Below are positions 24,776-35,939 of a stretch of 64,000 nt of DNA, piece by piece. The DNA comes from Epiperipatus broadwayi (lineage: Eukaryota > Onychophora > Udeonychophora > Euonychophora > Peripatidae). The position numbers and the translations under genes were made by a program. Within the stretch, counting starts at the first letter, position 1; every line of letters starts with the position of its first letter. The notes under the pieces are model-generated. The model had not been told where the DNA came from. It searched no databases and worked only from the letters and a program-made list of their open reading frames with translations. Location of the stretch: assembly GCA_028023455.1 (NCBI GenBank), contig JAQFVV010012395.1, positions 3,410,001 through 3,474,000 of the forward strand. Reading direction: 5' to 3'.

Positions 24776-25473
24776 GATCTGAGAGCACTGCACCTAGATC
24801 TTAGGATCTAATGCAACTCTCCAGCAACCACCTCTTATCTCCATTTAACTACAAGACTATGAGTCTTAAACTGAAAATACCTTAATGTTTTCAATCCAAG
24901 CCCATTACTTATATAGTCATATGGGTCTGAAACCAGTTCAGTACTCATACATTTTGGTGTCTTTAGTTCTTTAATAACCATAGCCACCACTATCCTATTA
25001 GGCAGGATTGGTTTTAAGCCAATAAACATCACAAGACCACCACCTCTTATGTTTGTGTATAACTGTTGTTAAAACAGGAAAAACTCACACAAGCTAGAAT
25101 AATCAATAGATGACAGAAGGCTTGTGCATAAAATTCTCATCTAGTGCCTACTCATTCCATATCCCCAGACTAGTTTTAACAACAGTTATACACAAGCATA
25201 AGAGGTGGTGGTCATGTGATGTTTATTGGCTTAAGACCAATTCTGCCTAATAGGTTAGTGGTGGCTATGGTTAATAAAGAATCAAAGACACCAAAATGTA
25301 TGGGTACTGAACTGGGTTCAGACCCATATGACTATATAAGGTAATGGGCTTGGATTGAAAACATTAAGGTGTTTTCAGTTTAAGACTCAAATTTTTGTAG
25401 TTAAATGGAGGTAAAAAGTGGTTGCTGGAGGGTTGCATTAGATCCTAAGATCTAGGTGCAGTGCTCTCAGATC

Positions 25474-25530
25474 CAACTCCTCACTGACAAAGGCCACAAG
25501 CCAGAAACTAGACTGGGGATATTGGATGAA
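25474..25530 (+). ncRNA. Degenerate hammerhead ribozyme, family A
   Basis: CTCCTCA, CTGACAA (G8 to A, 25484-25490), stem II GGC-CACAA-GCC, GAAA (25504-25507), ACTAGA (stem III damaged; U16.1 to A), C at 25513, TGGGGATATTGG. Two core changes predict loss of activity. Useful mainly as an aligned copy for the family consensus. Confidence 0.6.
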
Positions 25531-26057
25531 TAGGCACTAGATGGTAATTTTATGCACAAGCCTTCTGGCATCCATTGATTACTCTAGCTTGTTGTGTGTG
25601 GCAATATGTATAGTGAGTTTTGCCTGTTTTAACAATGGTTATACACAAGCATAAGAGGTGGTGGTAATGTGATGTTTATTAACTTTATAATTGTGAGAAT
25701 CTATAAAATTGCATTGTGAAAGGGTGCAATTTTTGCAGTTCTATATGATTAGTGAAATGCCATGTTAAAACATTTGCATCAAATCAATTATAAATGAAAT
25801 GTGCAACCAATTGTTGACACCAAAGTTGTCTGATAATTCTGGTTTCATAATAGATTGAAGTTTAGAAAAACATATGTGATGAAGCTTATTATTTCATTAA
25901 AACTCATTATGTTGCAATGGTTTATTATTTAAATCTTTGTGCAAAATGTGAATATGGATCATCTTTATTTAAAAATCATTAATGTGAGTTCAAATATAAT
26001 TGTAACAGTAATACAAAACATTTTTTAAAAATATAATGCAAAATTATATATATATAT

Positions 26058-28266
26058 TGTAACGAGCACAGACGTTCGTTACATTGTTTTTTTATTTATT
26101 TATTAAACATGAAAGTAAATTAAAAAGTTCGCATTTAAAAATTTTCTTTAAGAATTAAAAATTGAAATTAAATATCATCTTAAACTCGTATATATTAAAT
26201 CGCACAGATAATGAAAAATTATTAAAATAAAACTTTATTAAAGAAAAAGTATTTTAAAACTAAATTTTAAAAAGATATGGAGATAAAATTATATCTTTAA
26301 ATTTATCTTTAAATATATTTTTGATTTGGAAAACAGGTTAATTAATCAGAAATGGAAATGATTGTTAATTAGTTAAATGTAAACCAGCCTTGGGCATTTA
26401 AATGTAAAAACATCGGTCAGTTGGAAAACAATAGAAACTGTTAGCAAATAAGAAGAAATCCCTATGGAATCGGACCGCAGCGAAAGAACCATCGCATCGG
26501 TGACGTAATGTAAATTCAATCCTTCACATTAATATAAAAAGGACAAGTTTGGAAATTATTAGTTAGTTTAATGATTATTACGATGTGAGAGATATGTGTT
26601 AGTGCGGAAGTGAAGGAGAAGGGATTGAAAAAAGACGCATGATTCAATCCCTTCAGCTTTGCTAAGAAAGAAAAAGAAATGAACTATCGTTTTTCTACAT
26701 TGAGGACCAGTTAAAGCAAAAAACCTCCGGATGGATAAATAAATCGGCCAACAGAATACCAATTTTAGGACAGCGTGGTAATTCACGTTCATGGCAAGCA
26801 ACGAATAAAGAGGAACTGTTTTAAACCGTAAGAACTTTATAAATAATGAACATTAAATTAAACTTTCCAGAGTTAAATGATTGCAATATTATCCTATCTG
26901 ACCAACTTAATTTATTAATAATGTTATTTGATGTATTTCTTTTTTTATATATATATTTAAAATCATTTCCATTTATTTATTTATTTTTTTGTTCTTTAAG
27001 TTTTATTATGATTTCTGTTTTCCGTTAAGGTAAATTATATAAATGTTAAACTTAAGTCGGGCGTGAATGGTTGTATAGATTTGTAAAGTTATATTAGGGG
27101 AGGGTAATCTTAGGTTATTTGTTTCGTTGTTGAATTGGGTCAATGGATTGGATACATTGATGTAGTTAGTAGATGTAGTCAGAGATTCGCTACTGGCAGA
27201 ATCGCTTCATACGCCGCACTCTCCCGTTTTGCCTATGAAAGGAATTATAAGACGCAGAGCGCAGTTCCTTTCTATGGAGTTTTTTTTTTATTGTTCTTCT
27301 CGTTAGATAGAAGTAATATTCCTATCTGATGAAAGTCAATATCTTCTCTTAATCTTTTTGGTGCTGCCGTATTCCGTATTACATTGAATACATCGATGTA
27401 TCAAATGAATTGATGCCAGTTTGACTGCGAATTTTAGCCTAAGGTTAAATAGGGATAGAATATTTTATTTTCAAATGCAGATCTATGTAATCTATTCATG
27501 CTCGACCCTAAATAAAAATGCATTAAATTTAAGTTGTTTATGGACACTTGCATGGATTGGTTATCGGTTAAGTATGTTTTGGGTTTTCATATTTGATCGG
27601 AATATATAGACATTCGATAAATAATGATACCTTATGGTGAGTATCTAAAATGTATTTATTCGGATGTCTTTTAAGTCATTGGTGACAATGCAAGTATCTT
27701 ATGGTGAATACTACTGGGTTACTTATGAATTTCCCTCTGCAATTGTCAGTATCAATGATTTTATATTTTGATCGTTTATGTTTACTTTGAAATGTTTTTA
27801 ACCGTGTAATCTATGTAACCGATCTATAGCAACATATTAAAACAAGCTTTTATAATCCCATCTGTGTGAACTTAATTAAAATGTAAACTTATAATATAAT
27901 AGAAATTAAAATGTAAATTAAAATCTAAGGTAAAGTTAAAAATAATGTTAAATGTTAAAATGTAAAACTAATACTTAAAATAATTTTAAATCTTATATAT
28001 ATGTGCATAAATAAATGTTTATGTGTTAATTTCTGGCAGTGGCTTATTTTATTCTTTTTTATATATATACTCTTAGATTATCTTATTAAATCTCTGCCAT
28101 TCCACTGAGCTAGTGACATGGGCTAACGACCGGAATCAAAATTTAAAAAAAAAAATTTTTTTTTTTTTGACTGACGTATCTGCCTACTTTATAAATTTTT
28201 CTAGGTTCAAATGCCTAGATGGCGCCCTGTAGTGCAGATTACATTAAGTCGCCTTCTCCGGATACA
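26058..28266 (+). mobile_element. Possible solo LTR, about 2.2 kb
   Basis: The block starts TGTAACGAGCACAGACG (26058) and ends CTCCGGATACA (28266), giving TGT...ACA ends, and sits between TA runs on both sides, so any target-site duplication (ATATA) is not informative. It has an internal promoter-like TATAAAAAGG (26532-26541) shortly after a TGACGTAA site (26501-26508), and AATAAATG (28009) as a possible poly(A) signal. Composition is richer in G/C in patches (26460-26720, 27040-27330) than the flanks. Short frames at 26846, 27135 and 27421 have no recognisable domain. Ends were chosen by eye; no second copy exists in the window. Confidence 0.35.
26501..26545 (+). promoter_or_regulatory. Promoter-like site in the possible solo LTR
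   Basis: TGACGTAA, a CREB/ATF-type element, is followed 24 bases later by TATAAAAAGG, a good TATA box. Function is inferred from sequence only. Confidence 0.4.
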
Positions 28267-28269
28267 ATA

Positions 28270-29855
28270 TATATATATATAATATAGTCATACAAAATAA
28301 GTCTGGCTACATGTTGTATTGTCACATTACATGTAATGGTTCTAATGACATATTCATTGAAAAAGAATCAAGCAATGCATTAGCAGTTTGTATAATGGAA
28401 GAGGATGATGATAGATAAGGAATAAATACATGTGGATGACAAACTTAGGTGAGAAATTAAGAAGCAATCCATTTTTGTAGGAATAAAAATGTTATAGCAA
28501 TAGCCATTTACATTTGTTGCTATCAATTTCATTGGATTTGAAAATTACTTTGTAGTAAATCGAAAGATTTCAAATTGTTTATTTATATATAATATTTAGT
28601 GAATTAAATGTGAAGGTGTTTAAAGCTTCACACTCTTAAATCAAAATACTTGAAGCTGGCTTATTTATATATAAATTTAAATAGAAAGGAAGGTGGAACA
28701 ATCTTTTTCTCGTAAAATCTCTGCATTGTGTTTTGACTTGAGAGTTCTCTGTGCAGTCATTATTACATCTGATTGGCTGTCGTATAAGCATTTTTAAGGT
28801 ACATCTTACAAAGGTTTCAGCCTTTCAAGTTATTGAGAATTATCTCTTTAACTTTTCTCTTTCTATGATGTCTTTTTTCATGTAATATTTTTCTCAAAAC
28901 TAAACTAAAATCAAATTTGAAGTTGCAATATTTTTTCAAAATGGAAGAAAAGTGAAATGTATTGAACTAACTATTAATATCATTTTTATACAATTATAGA
29001 ATAGCTGATGTTCATTTAAACTGTTTTCTAAAAAATATCTTGACCCATTTATATGTGATTTTATATATATATAATTTGATAAATATTGCTTTGTTTTTTT
29101 AAGTAACATTTTTGGAATTATTAATTTGTTTACATTTGGAAAGGCATAAAATAAAAATTGTATTTATCATCAAATATTTTTTAAAGAAATGTAAAGAATA
29201 TTATTTAGAAATATCAAGAATATATATTTTTCATTATTCTGATAGAAAATAAATTCTATAAGCATTAAATAAATTTAATAATAAATCTTAAACATCAATA
29301 AAAGTAAGAATAATAAAAAAATTGATATCCATGTCATTTCTAAATAATATTGAATTTACGTTTAATAATAAATATTCTAAGATATATCTGACATTTCATT
29401 TTTTATTCTATCAAATGTAAACATATTAATTAATACTTCCAAAAATGCAAAAAAAAAAAATTTTCTAAAACTATATAAGAATGCAAAGCAATTTATATAT
29501 AGGTGAGTCAAGTTATTCTTTTAAAAAAAGATAAAATGAATTCTAACTACTTTATAATTATTCAAATGTGCTACAAATAGTTTGACTAATATTTTCAAAT
29601 TTCTTGGACCATGAAAATTCTTTTAATTTTTAATTTAATCACAATTCAGATCGTACAAGAATGATGAAGAAATATACTATATAAAGAGAAAAATTAAAGA
29701 AACAATACTTATAAATCAATTTAAAGATCATATAATAGGTAGACAATGTGCTAATAGTGAAATATACAATTCCTGGGAAAACACATAATATCTGTTTCTT
29801 TTCCATAAGTTCAATTGATAATGATTATAATCTAAGAAATAGAAACTCACCATTA
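28270..29855. other. AT-rich DNA, no gene seen
   Basis: No supported feature found. Short TA and A runs only. Confidence 0.35.
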
Positions 29856-29970
29856 TTTTCAATTATCATCAATCCCCTACAGGATGAATGTCCCTAGGTT
29901 GAGTCTAGTTTCTCAGTTTTATAGCTTTTCCTATCCACTTCATACTAACAAGTTTCCTTATTTCATCTAT

Positions 29971-30085
29971 TCATCTAATATGTGGTCTCTTTCTATGTCT
30001 TTCATCTATCTATCTAATATGTGGTCTCTTTCTATGTCTTTCATCTATCCATCTAATATGTGGTCTCTTTCTATGTCTTTTAGAA
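29971..30085 (-). repeat. 39-bp tandem triplication inside the RTE C terminus
   Basis: TCTAATATGTGGTCTCTTTC starts at 29974, 30013 and 30052. On the reverse strand each 39-bp unit encodes thirteen residues of the type RKRPHIRWIDERH, the conserved region after the GHIAR motif. The triplication keeps the frame. Confidence 0.85.
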
Positions 30086-30702
30086 TCTCCTGGAATCCAG
30101 ATTAAGACTTCTATTGTCTGTCTTTTATCATCTTCTCTAGCAATATATCTAGCTGAGATCCATTTCAATCTCTTAGTCCTTTCAATGATTTCTATTTGTT
30201 CTTTCACCCAAATATTTTATTTTCAATTTATTGCTCCCAACACATATCTCTCTATATTTCAATCAGTTGTATGAAATCTCTGAATTGCTTTTCCGTTAAG
30301 TTTTCAAGACTTAGACCCATAAGTAAGGACTGGGAAAACACATATTAAAATCTTTCTTTTCAAACATATAAATACATTTTTTTAATATTAAATTATTTCT
30401 ACTAAAAATATTTAACCTAAGTTTAATTCTATGATTAATTTCATCCATTAAGTTTTTATGTGTGAGAACAAGATATTTGTAGTCATTGATTTCTTCTAAT
30501 TTATATTATCTTTTGAGAAAATATATGAAAAAATATTTAATCTTTTGTTTTATTTATTTCCACCTGATAACTATTGTAACATTTTCTGATGATTGGAATA
30601 ATTATTAGAAAAAATACCTACATTAACAGCAAAATCTAAATGACTTAAATAATCTTCATATAATTTTATTTTCTGTTTCCTATTTTTTTTTTATATGTCA
30701 AA

Positions 30703-30773
30703 GCTTGGACCGGGAAGCGAACCTGGGCCAGTTGCTTGGAAGGCAGCTATGCTAACCGCTAGGTCACCAATGC
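30703..30773 (-). repeat. tRNA-Gly(TCC)-like sequence with A-rich tail, probably a retropseudogene or SINE head
   Basis: The reverse strand folds as a tRNA: TAGCGGTTAGCATAGC gives the A box and D arm, CTGCCTTCCAAGCA the anticodon arm with TCC (glycine), and CAGGTTCGCTTCCCGG the T arm and B box. The acceptor stem pairs only in its inner part (TTGG with CCAA); the outer pairs mismatch. On the same strand it is followed shortly by a run of about ten A. Mismatched acceptor plus A tail, inside an RTE relic, argue for a retrotransposed copy and against a working tRNA gene. Confidence 0.65.
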
Positions 30774-31665
30774 TTATCCTATTTTAAATCACAAAAGTAT
30801 AAAACTGCTATATCCATGTTAATCTTAATTTTTTTAATTTAATCACTGGTACTGCATTTGGGTAAATATATTCAAGAATATGACAATATCCTGAATCCAT
30901 ATTTTTGATCATGCAAAACTTTAAATACTGGAGAAATGCTTATAGAATTAAATATTTTTTTTGGTAATCTATAAATCAAAGCATAAGCATAATTCATATT
31001 TTCTGGTCTTTATAAATTTTCTCAATAATTAGATGCACTCCATTATGCTAAAACAACTTCTACATCCAGCTTATTCTTCTGGTTAGATTGAATTTAAAGG
31101 TTTCCATGAATGGATTATAATTATCTTGATAAACATTTTATATGGAACTAATTGAAGACTGGTATGGTAGGTCTGTAACTTTTAATATTTTCTTTATTAA
31201 CTTTTTTAAATATATGGAACCACTATTTCATTCTTCAAATCAACCAGTACATCTTTATTATTTAGACATTTGATGTATAGCTTTATCAACATTTTTTTTT
31301 TATTTCTTCACCTGCTTCTTTTAAAGTATTAATAATATTTCTATCATTTCTTGGAGCTTTTCTCTTCTTCATAGATTTAAATGCATATCTCACTTCATTT
31401 AAAATTCTTGGCAATTCAGAAGATATAATAATTATAATGGTTATTTTGTTTTTTGTCTTTACAAAATTCTTTCAACATTTTATCATATTCATCTCTCTTT
31501 TTAGTAATAATTCTGCCTTTTCTTCTTATTACAGAAACAGCTTTCCTTCTAATATCAAAATGGTGTTTTACATGTTTGAGACTTTTATTCTCCTCTATAA
31601 CTTTCTGTAAGTACAATTTATCCAAACTTCAAACACTTTTTAGCAAAACTCTTTATTTGTACATA

Positions 31666-31706
31666 CACCTATGTTTTGACTGACCTGCAGTCTTCTTCAG
31701 AGCAAG
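31666..31706 (-). other. Penelope-type hammerhead-like motif, degenerate
   Basis: Reverse strand: CTGAAGA (31694-31700), stem GACTG..CAGTC around the loop, then AAAAC where GAAAC is expected. It is the same motif as in the foldback at 23.3 kb, here single and inserted in the RTE relic. It may mark a small Penelope-related insertion. Core is incomplete, so activity is not expected. Confidence 0.4.
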
Positions 31707-32614
31707 TTTATTTTCATCTTTTAAATAAAAAAATAAAATCGTTTTTTTTTTTAAAAAATTCTATAACTTTCCTTATCAATTCCTAGTTATTTTTTCTTAT
31801 ATCATTATTAGTTCTTTTTGTATCTCTTGATAAAACTCTAGATATTTAATTTTCTTCTTTTTTTTTTTGTAAATTCTCTTGTTTCAGTTGAAATTTTACT
31901 GGTGAGTTGTTGCTTTTTTGTATCAGCTATTTTTCTTGCAGTTATTAATAATTAGTTATCTTCTAACTGATGTTTGAATCAATTTTGAATTTTGTCAATA
32001 TTTTAAAGCAGTTAGCAATATCAACTCTTAATACTGTTATTTTAATAGCTTTCATCTCCCTAGTTTTTTATTAATGTGTATTTTATATCTCATTAATTGA
32101 TGTTACCTTTTCTGTTGAATCTATTAAAAACATTACAATCTTGAAATATTTTATGTTAAAATATAATCCAATTGATACATTTATTGGGATGTTTCCATAT
32201 TCACTTCCATTTAGTATTTTTTCAAAGAAAGAATTCATAATTTTTTTTATTTGTGGAAAATTCTGTAAGCTGAGCCCTCTCTCATTTTTGTCGCCATAGC
32301 CAAATTTATGCATAGAAGTTTCATCTTCCAATCACTTTCAAATTCTAGCACTAAAATATTTCCATGATTGATTAAAAATGTTATTTGATCTGATCAAAGT
32401 CATTTTGTATATTCATATAAAAGTTTTTTATTTCTTCATCATGGATCTTGTTGGGGCATAAACCTGAATTATATGCATTTGTTATTTTCTGTTAAATGTC
32501 ATACTGTCTGAGATTCCAATAATCTTTACATCAGTGTTTACCCATTTTTCATTTTATAATAAACCTCACTCCATTTGTGTTTTCAATATTTGTGCACTCA
32601 TAGTAATATTATAA

Positions 32615-35600
32615 TGATCATATTTGTGCATTCATGCAACAAAAAGTTTTGGAAAATTATCCTAAAGTTGATTTACATGAGGGATTGAGACCTCGAATGA
32701 GATCGCACCTCAGTTCCTTCACCAAAACTCCTATCTTATGGATGACAGATATGAGATTATACTCAGACTCTCTTAGTTCATGTGCCAGAATTTGTGAATA
32801 AATTACTAATAACTTAACTAAACACAGACTCACATAGCTGGCTAGATAGTGCATGTATTAATGATTAACAATAAATTAAAGTAGATTTGGATTAGACTTA
32901 GAAATGAGTTGCTCATAACACACTAAACATTTATAAGTTTTAAAATATTTAATTACTAAAATATGAGTAAATAATACAAAATGGAAGTGCATTAGGAATT
33001 TATATGCAAAGGTGTTTTTACAATGACAAAAGAGGTTAAATATCAAGTTCTCATCTTTATGCACTTGCAATCATTTAATTTTAAGTTATTATAATTAATA
33101 TCTACAGTCTAATCATGCCTGAATTATGTTAGGTTATTTCTATGAGGTTTGCAAAAAGTTAAAAAATACATATTGAGCAATAAGGTGCTCCCAATATAGA
33201 TTGTCTTAATGAACTAGATCAGAGGTTCAGATCAATGCTGAACTAAATATTATGAAGGGAGAACTTGCAATTTATAGTGTAACTTCTGAGACTATGGTGC
33301 TACATAAACTAAGTGAGGGTTGTGATTCGGATAGGTAATTACTCATGGGATTCAGTACCAAGTACTCAGTTCCTGTAGACCATATGACTTGCTATCATAA
33401 AATATAAGAACGTTTAGTTCAAGTGATCAAAGCAACTTAAAATGCAGTTCTGGATCATCATATCCCAGTTCTAAAAGAGAGCTGTCTGAACTAAGAATAA
33501 TGGGGTGGCCCTTAAAACCAAAGCCCATTTTTAACAAGAAAATACATATAGCAAAACATATTTGTTTGTATGGACTTTATAAGGACAGCTTCATAACACT
33601 TTCTCAAATATCAAATTAATATTAAAATTAATAAAGACTATAGTTTCGGTCTGCAAAACTACTATCCACTCGTTCATAAATTAGCATAGTTAAAACATGC
33701 TAAAAAGGGTTAATTAAAGTGATCTAGTTTACTAATTAAATCTATCTAATTTATAATAATAAACTAAGGAGGGGTAAAGCATATTTGGGATTTAACTAAA
33801 TTATTTATAATATGCTTTAAAATACCATTCTTGCCATTAATTAACTAGATATAATTTATTAACTAGATATAATTTATTAACATGTAAACTTGAATAATGA
33901 TAAGCTAAACATAGTAGCTTAACTAAATATATATATATAATAGTTTTCAGTGGAGATTTATGTATGCACTGAATAGCAGCATAAATCCATTACATGAGAG
34001 CTTCTAATCATCTCTCTAATATTGTCAATCTTAATAATCTCCATTTTGAGACATGGCATATCATACATGAATGAATTACACAATATAAAATAAAATAGGC
34101 ATGAGTGCAAATGAGGATAGTATAGACATAATGCTATAATAACTGATTACAGTTATAATGTTAAGAGAATTATTGATATAATTTATTAACTAGATATAAT
34201 TTATTAACATGTAAACTTGAATAATGATAAGCTAAACAAAGTACCTTAACTAAATATATATAATAGTTTTCAGTGGAGATATATGTATGCACTGAATAGC
34301 AGCATAAATCTATTACAAGAGAGCTTCTAATCATCTCTCTAGTATTGTCAATCTTAATAATCTCCATTTTGAGACATGGCATATCATACATGAATGAATT
34401 ACACAATATAAAATAAAATAAAATAGGCATAATTGCAAATGAGGATAGTATAGACATAATGCTATAATAACTGATTACAGTTATTATGTTAAGAGAATTA
34501 TTAATTATTAATATACATTTAATAGGCAAGATTCTTACAATTATTATTATCAAATTAAAGTTACATTACATTTATTATACAGTTTAAATTATTGAGTTTA
34601 GTTATCAATAAATCATTTAAGTTTATAAATTTATGAATGTTCAATGTGATAGCTTTAGATTATTTAAACAGTTTTAATTTAGGATTTAATTTTAAAGAGC
34701 TCTACAGAAGAAATTTTACTGATCTTTTTTTAGCTGAGGCATCTTCATGGTGTTTGTCATTAATATTCTCTGCTGGGCTGGCTTGCCCAATGTCTTTTTA
34801 GCCGACTGTTGGTCTCGAACTTTTCCATCATTCTGGAACAATCTAAAAGGAAGACAGCAAGCTGGTAGCCTTCTAGCCAATGGTTTTTATTATAAAATTA
34901 GACATAGCCTTCAGCAGCAATACATTACAAAATTAAAGAGAGTGAACCTTAGTGCTTGATTTGGTTTTTTATATCAATGCTTTTGAAGTTGTTTACAGTT
35001 TTAATGTTTTTAATCTTGAGTTTTAATATCTAATTATTAAGTTTAGAAAAGATAAAAGTGACACCTAAGTTATTCATAAAGTAGTGCAGCCTGACTGCCT
35101 TTCTTTTGTCATAAATCTATTTAGACTTTATTTAAAAATTCTGTTCTTGGTTCTCACACAAATTAAACCAGGTGTGTGTGACATGAAATAATTTCCAAGA
35201 ATCTGATGATCTTGTTAAAAAGAGATTTTAAGTTATGTAAACATTTAGTTATATATGTAATTTTGTCATCTCTGGGAAATGGGGGAAATTTATGTGTGAA
35301 TAAAAGTAAACAACTTAAAGATAAAATAATTTTAATCACATCGCAATATTTATAAAATCTATTACATTACAGCTTCATTTACATATATATGTAGGTATGC
35401 TTATGCATATACAACAATATTTACATACTTACTTTAATTTAATATTTTAATTTATAATTGATTACACATATTACAATTATATGCATATAGACATTAATAT
35501 ACAAATATATATTATTATTCATTAAAATACAATATTATATGAGAATGTACATGGAATTGGATGGGTTTGAATTAGGGAAAAATAGTACTATGGGACATAG

Positions 35601-35646
35601 TAGATAAAATGGGATGATAGACAAATAATACCATTTCATATCAACA
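32615..35646 (-). mobile_element. Left copy of a 3-kb direct repeat; probable 3' LTR of a reverse-strand element
   Basis: Matches 38391-43495 (minus a satellite insertion) block by block: TTGAGACCTC.AAT.AGAT and CACCTCAGTTCCTTCACC near the start, ACTTCTGAGACTATGG, AAACTAAGGAGGGGTAAAGC, GCACTGAATAGCAGCATAAAT, CATCTCTGGGAAATGGGG, and GGATGATAGAC.AA.AATGCCATTTCA-type sequence at the end. The right copy begins TGTAACAG and both end CCATTTCA, so ends are TG..CA; here the start has decayed to TATAATGA. ATAT lies just outside the left copy and just outside the right copy, a possible short target-site duplication. LTR interpretation is supported by the gag relic between the copies; a plain duplication is the alternative. 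Confidence 0.5.
33839..34500. repeat. 327-bp tandem duplication inside the left 3-kb repeat
   Basis: The block from CATGTAAACTTGAATAATGA is present at 33881 and again at 34208, 327 bp apart, with only a few differences (for example CATAGTAGC against CAAAGTACC). The right copy of the 3-kb repeat has this block once, so the duplication came after the two repeats separated. Confidence 0.85.
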
Positions 35647-35649
35647 AAG

Positions 35650-35935
35650 TCACAGAAAACAAAAAAAAAAATTACTTATAACTTTTGAAATACAATCATG
35701 AATCAACTTTTTAAAGAACTAAAGAAATTAATCAAATTTTATTAATCTTGCCTAATGTGATTTCTTATATCTAATTTAGTGTAACCAATGTGTAAAAGAA
35801 AATGCTAATATACTAAATTATTATTATCTTACTACAAGATTTAAATTAACAAATGAAATTACACACAGATTTCAGTATTACAAGTGAATACTTGTCGTTT
35901 CAACAAATATATATAGAAATAATTTATATGTACAT
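35650..35935. other. AT-rich spacer inside the probable LTR element
   Basis: Should hold the polypurine tract of a reverse-strand element next to 35646, but the reverse strand here is T-rich, so none is seen. This weakens either the orientation or the boundary. Confidence 0.4.
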
Positions 35936-35939
35936 ATTT

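Larger units (their letters stand above)
24605..25692. mobile_element. Inverted dimer of hammerhead family A, with 13-bp target-site duplication
   Basis: TAACTTTATAATT flanks the insertion (24605-24617 and 25680-25692). The insert is about 1062 bp: a reverse-strand part (24618 to about 25172, roughly 1.2 units) joined to a forward part (about 25172-25679). The unit length, from TATACACAAGC at 25187 and 25640, is 453 bp. The junction is ACTAGTTTT, so the reverse piece starts at the ribozyme's stem III. The forward piece ends at GTGATGTTTA (25669-25678). The body shares TTCAGACCCATATGACTATA with other hammerhead families. Architecture is the same as the composite at 10950-11679. No protein is encoded. 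Confidence 0.8.
29860..32480 (-). pseudogene. RTE-type non-LTR retrotransposon, reverse strand, broken
   Basis: Reading right to left: endonuclease relic KFGYGDKNERGLSLQNF (about 32250-32310; compare the GDKN/GNRNKRG stretch in the 15.6-kb copy) and FFEKI, then the linker FDIRRKAVSVIRRKGRI..KRDEYDKMLKEF (31440-31560), then a degraded RT, then the C-terminal block RTKRLKWISARYIAREDDKRQTIEVLIWIPGDSKRHRKRPHI (30070-30195), equivalent to the family's KW.W.GHIAR...RWT..IL.W.PR...R.RGRP. The 3' end at about 29860 reads, on the reverse strand, CATCCTGTAGGGGATTGATGAT, as in the copy at 52.65 kb. Insertions at 30.70 kb (tRNA-like) and 31.67 kb interrupt it. Many stops; not functional. Confidence 0.75.

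Noticed and set aside
28080-28160. Reverse-strand TAGCTCAGTGG as a tRNA gene
   Set aside because: A-box-like only; no anticodon stem or T arm at the right distance, and an A/T homopolymer follows.
31416-31683. Forward 76-residue frame as a membrane protein
   Set aside because: It is antisense to the RTE linker on the reverse strand, which has family-like residues; the hydrophobicity comes from the T-rich strand.
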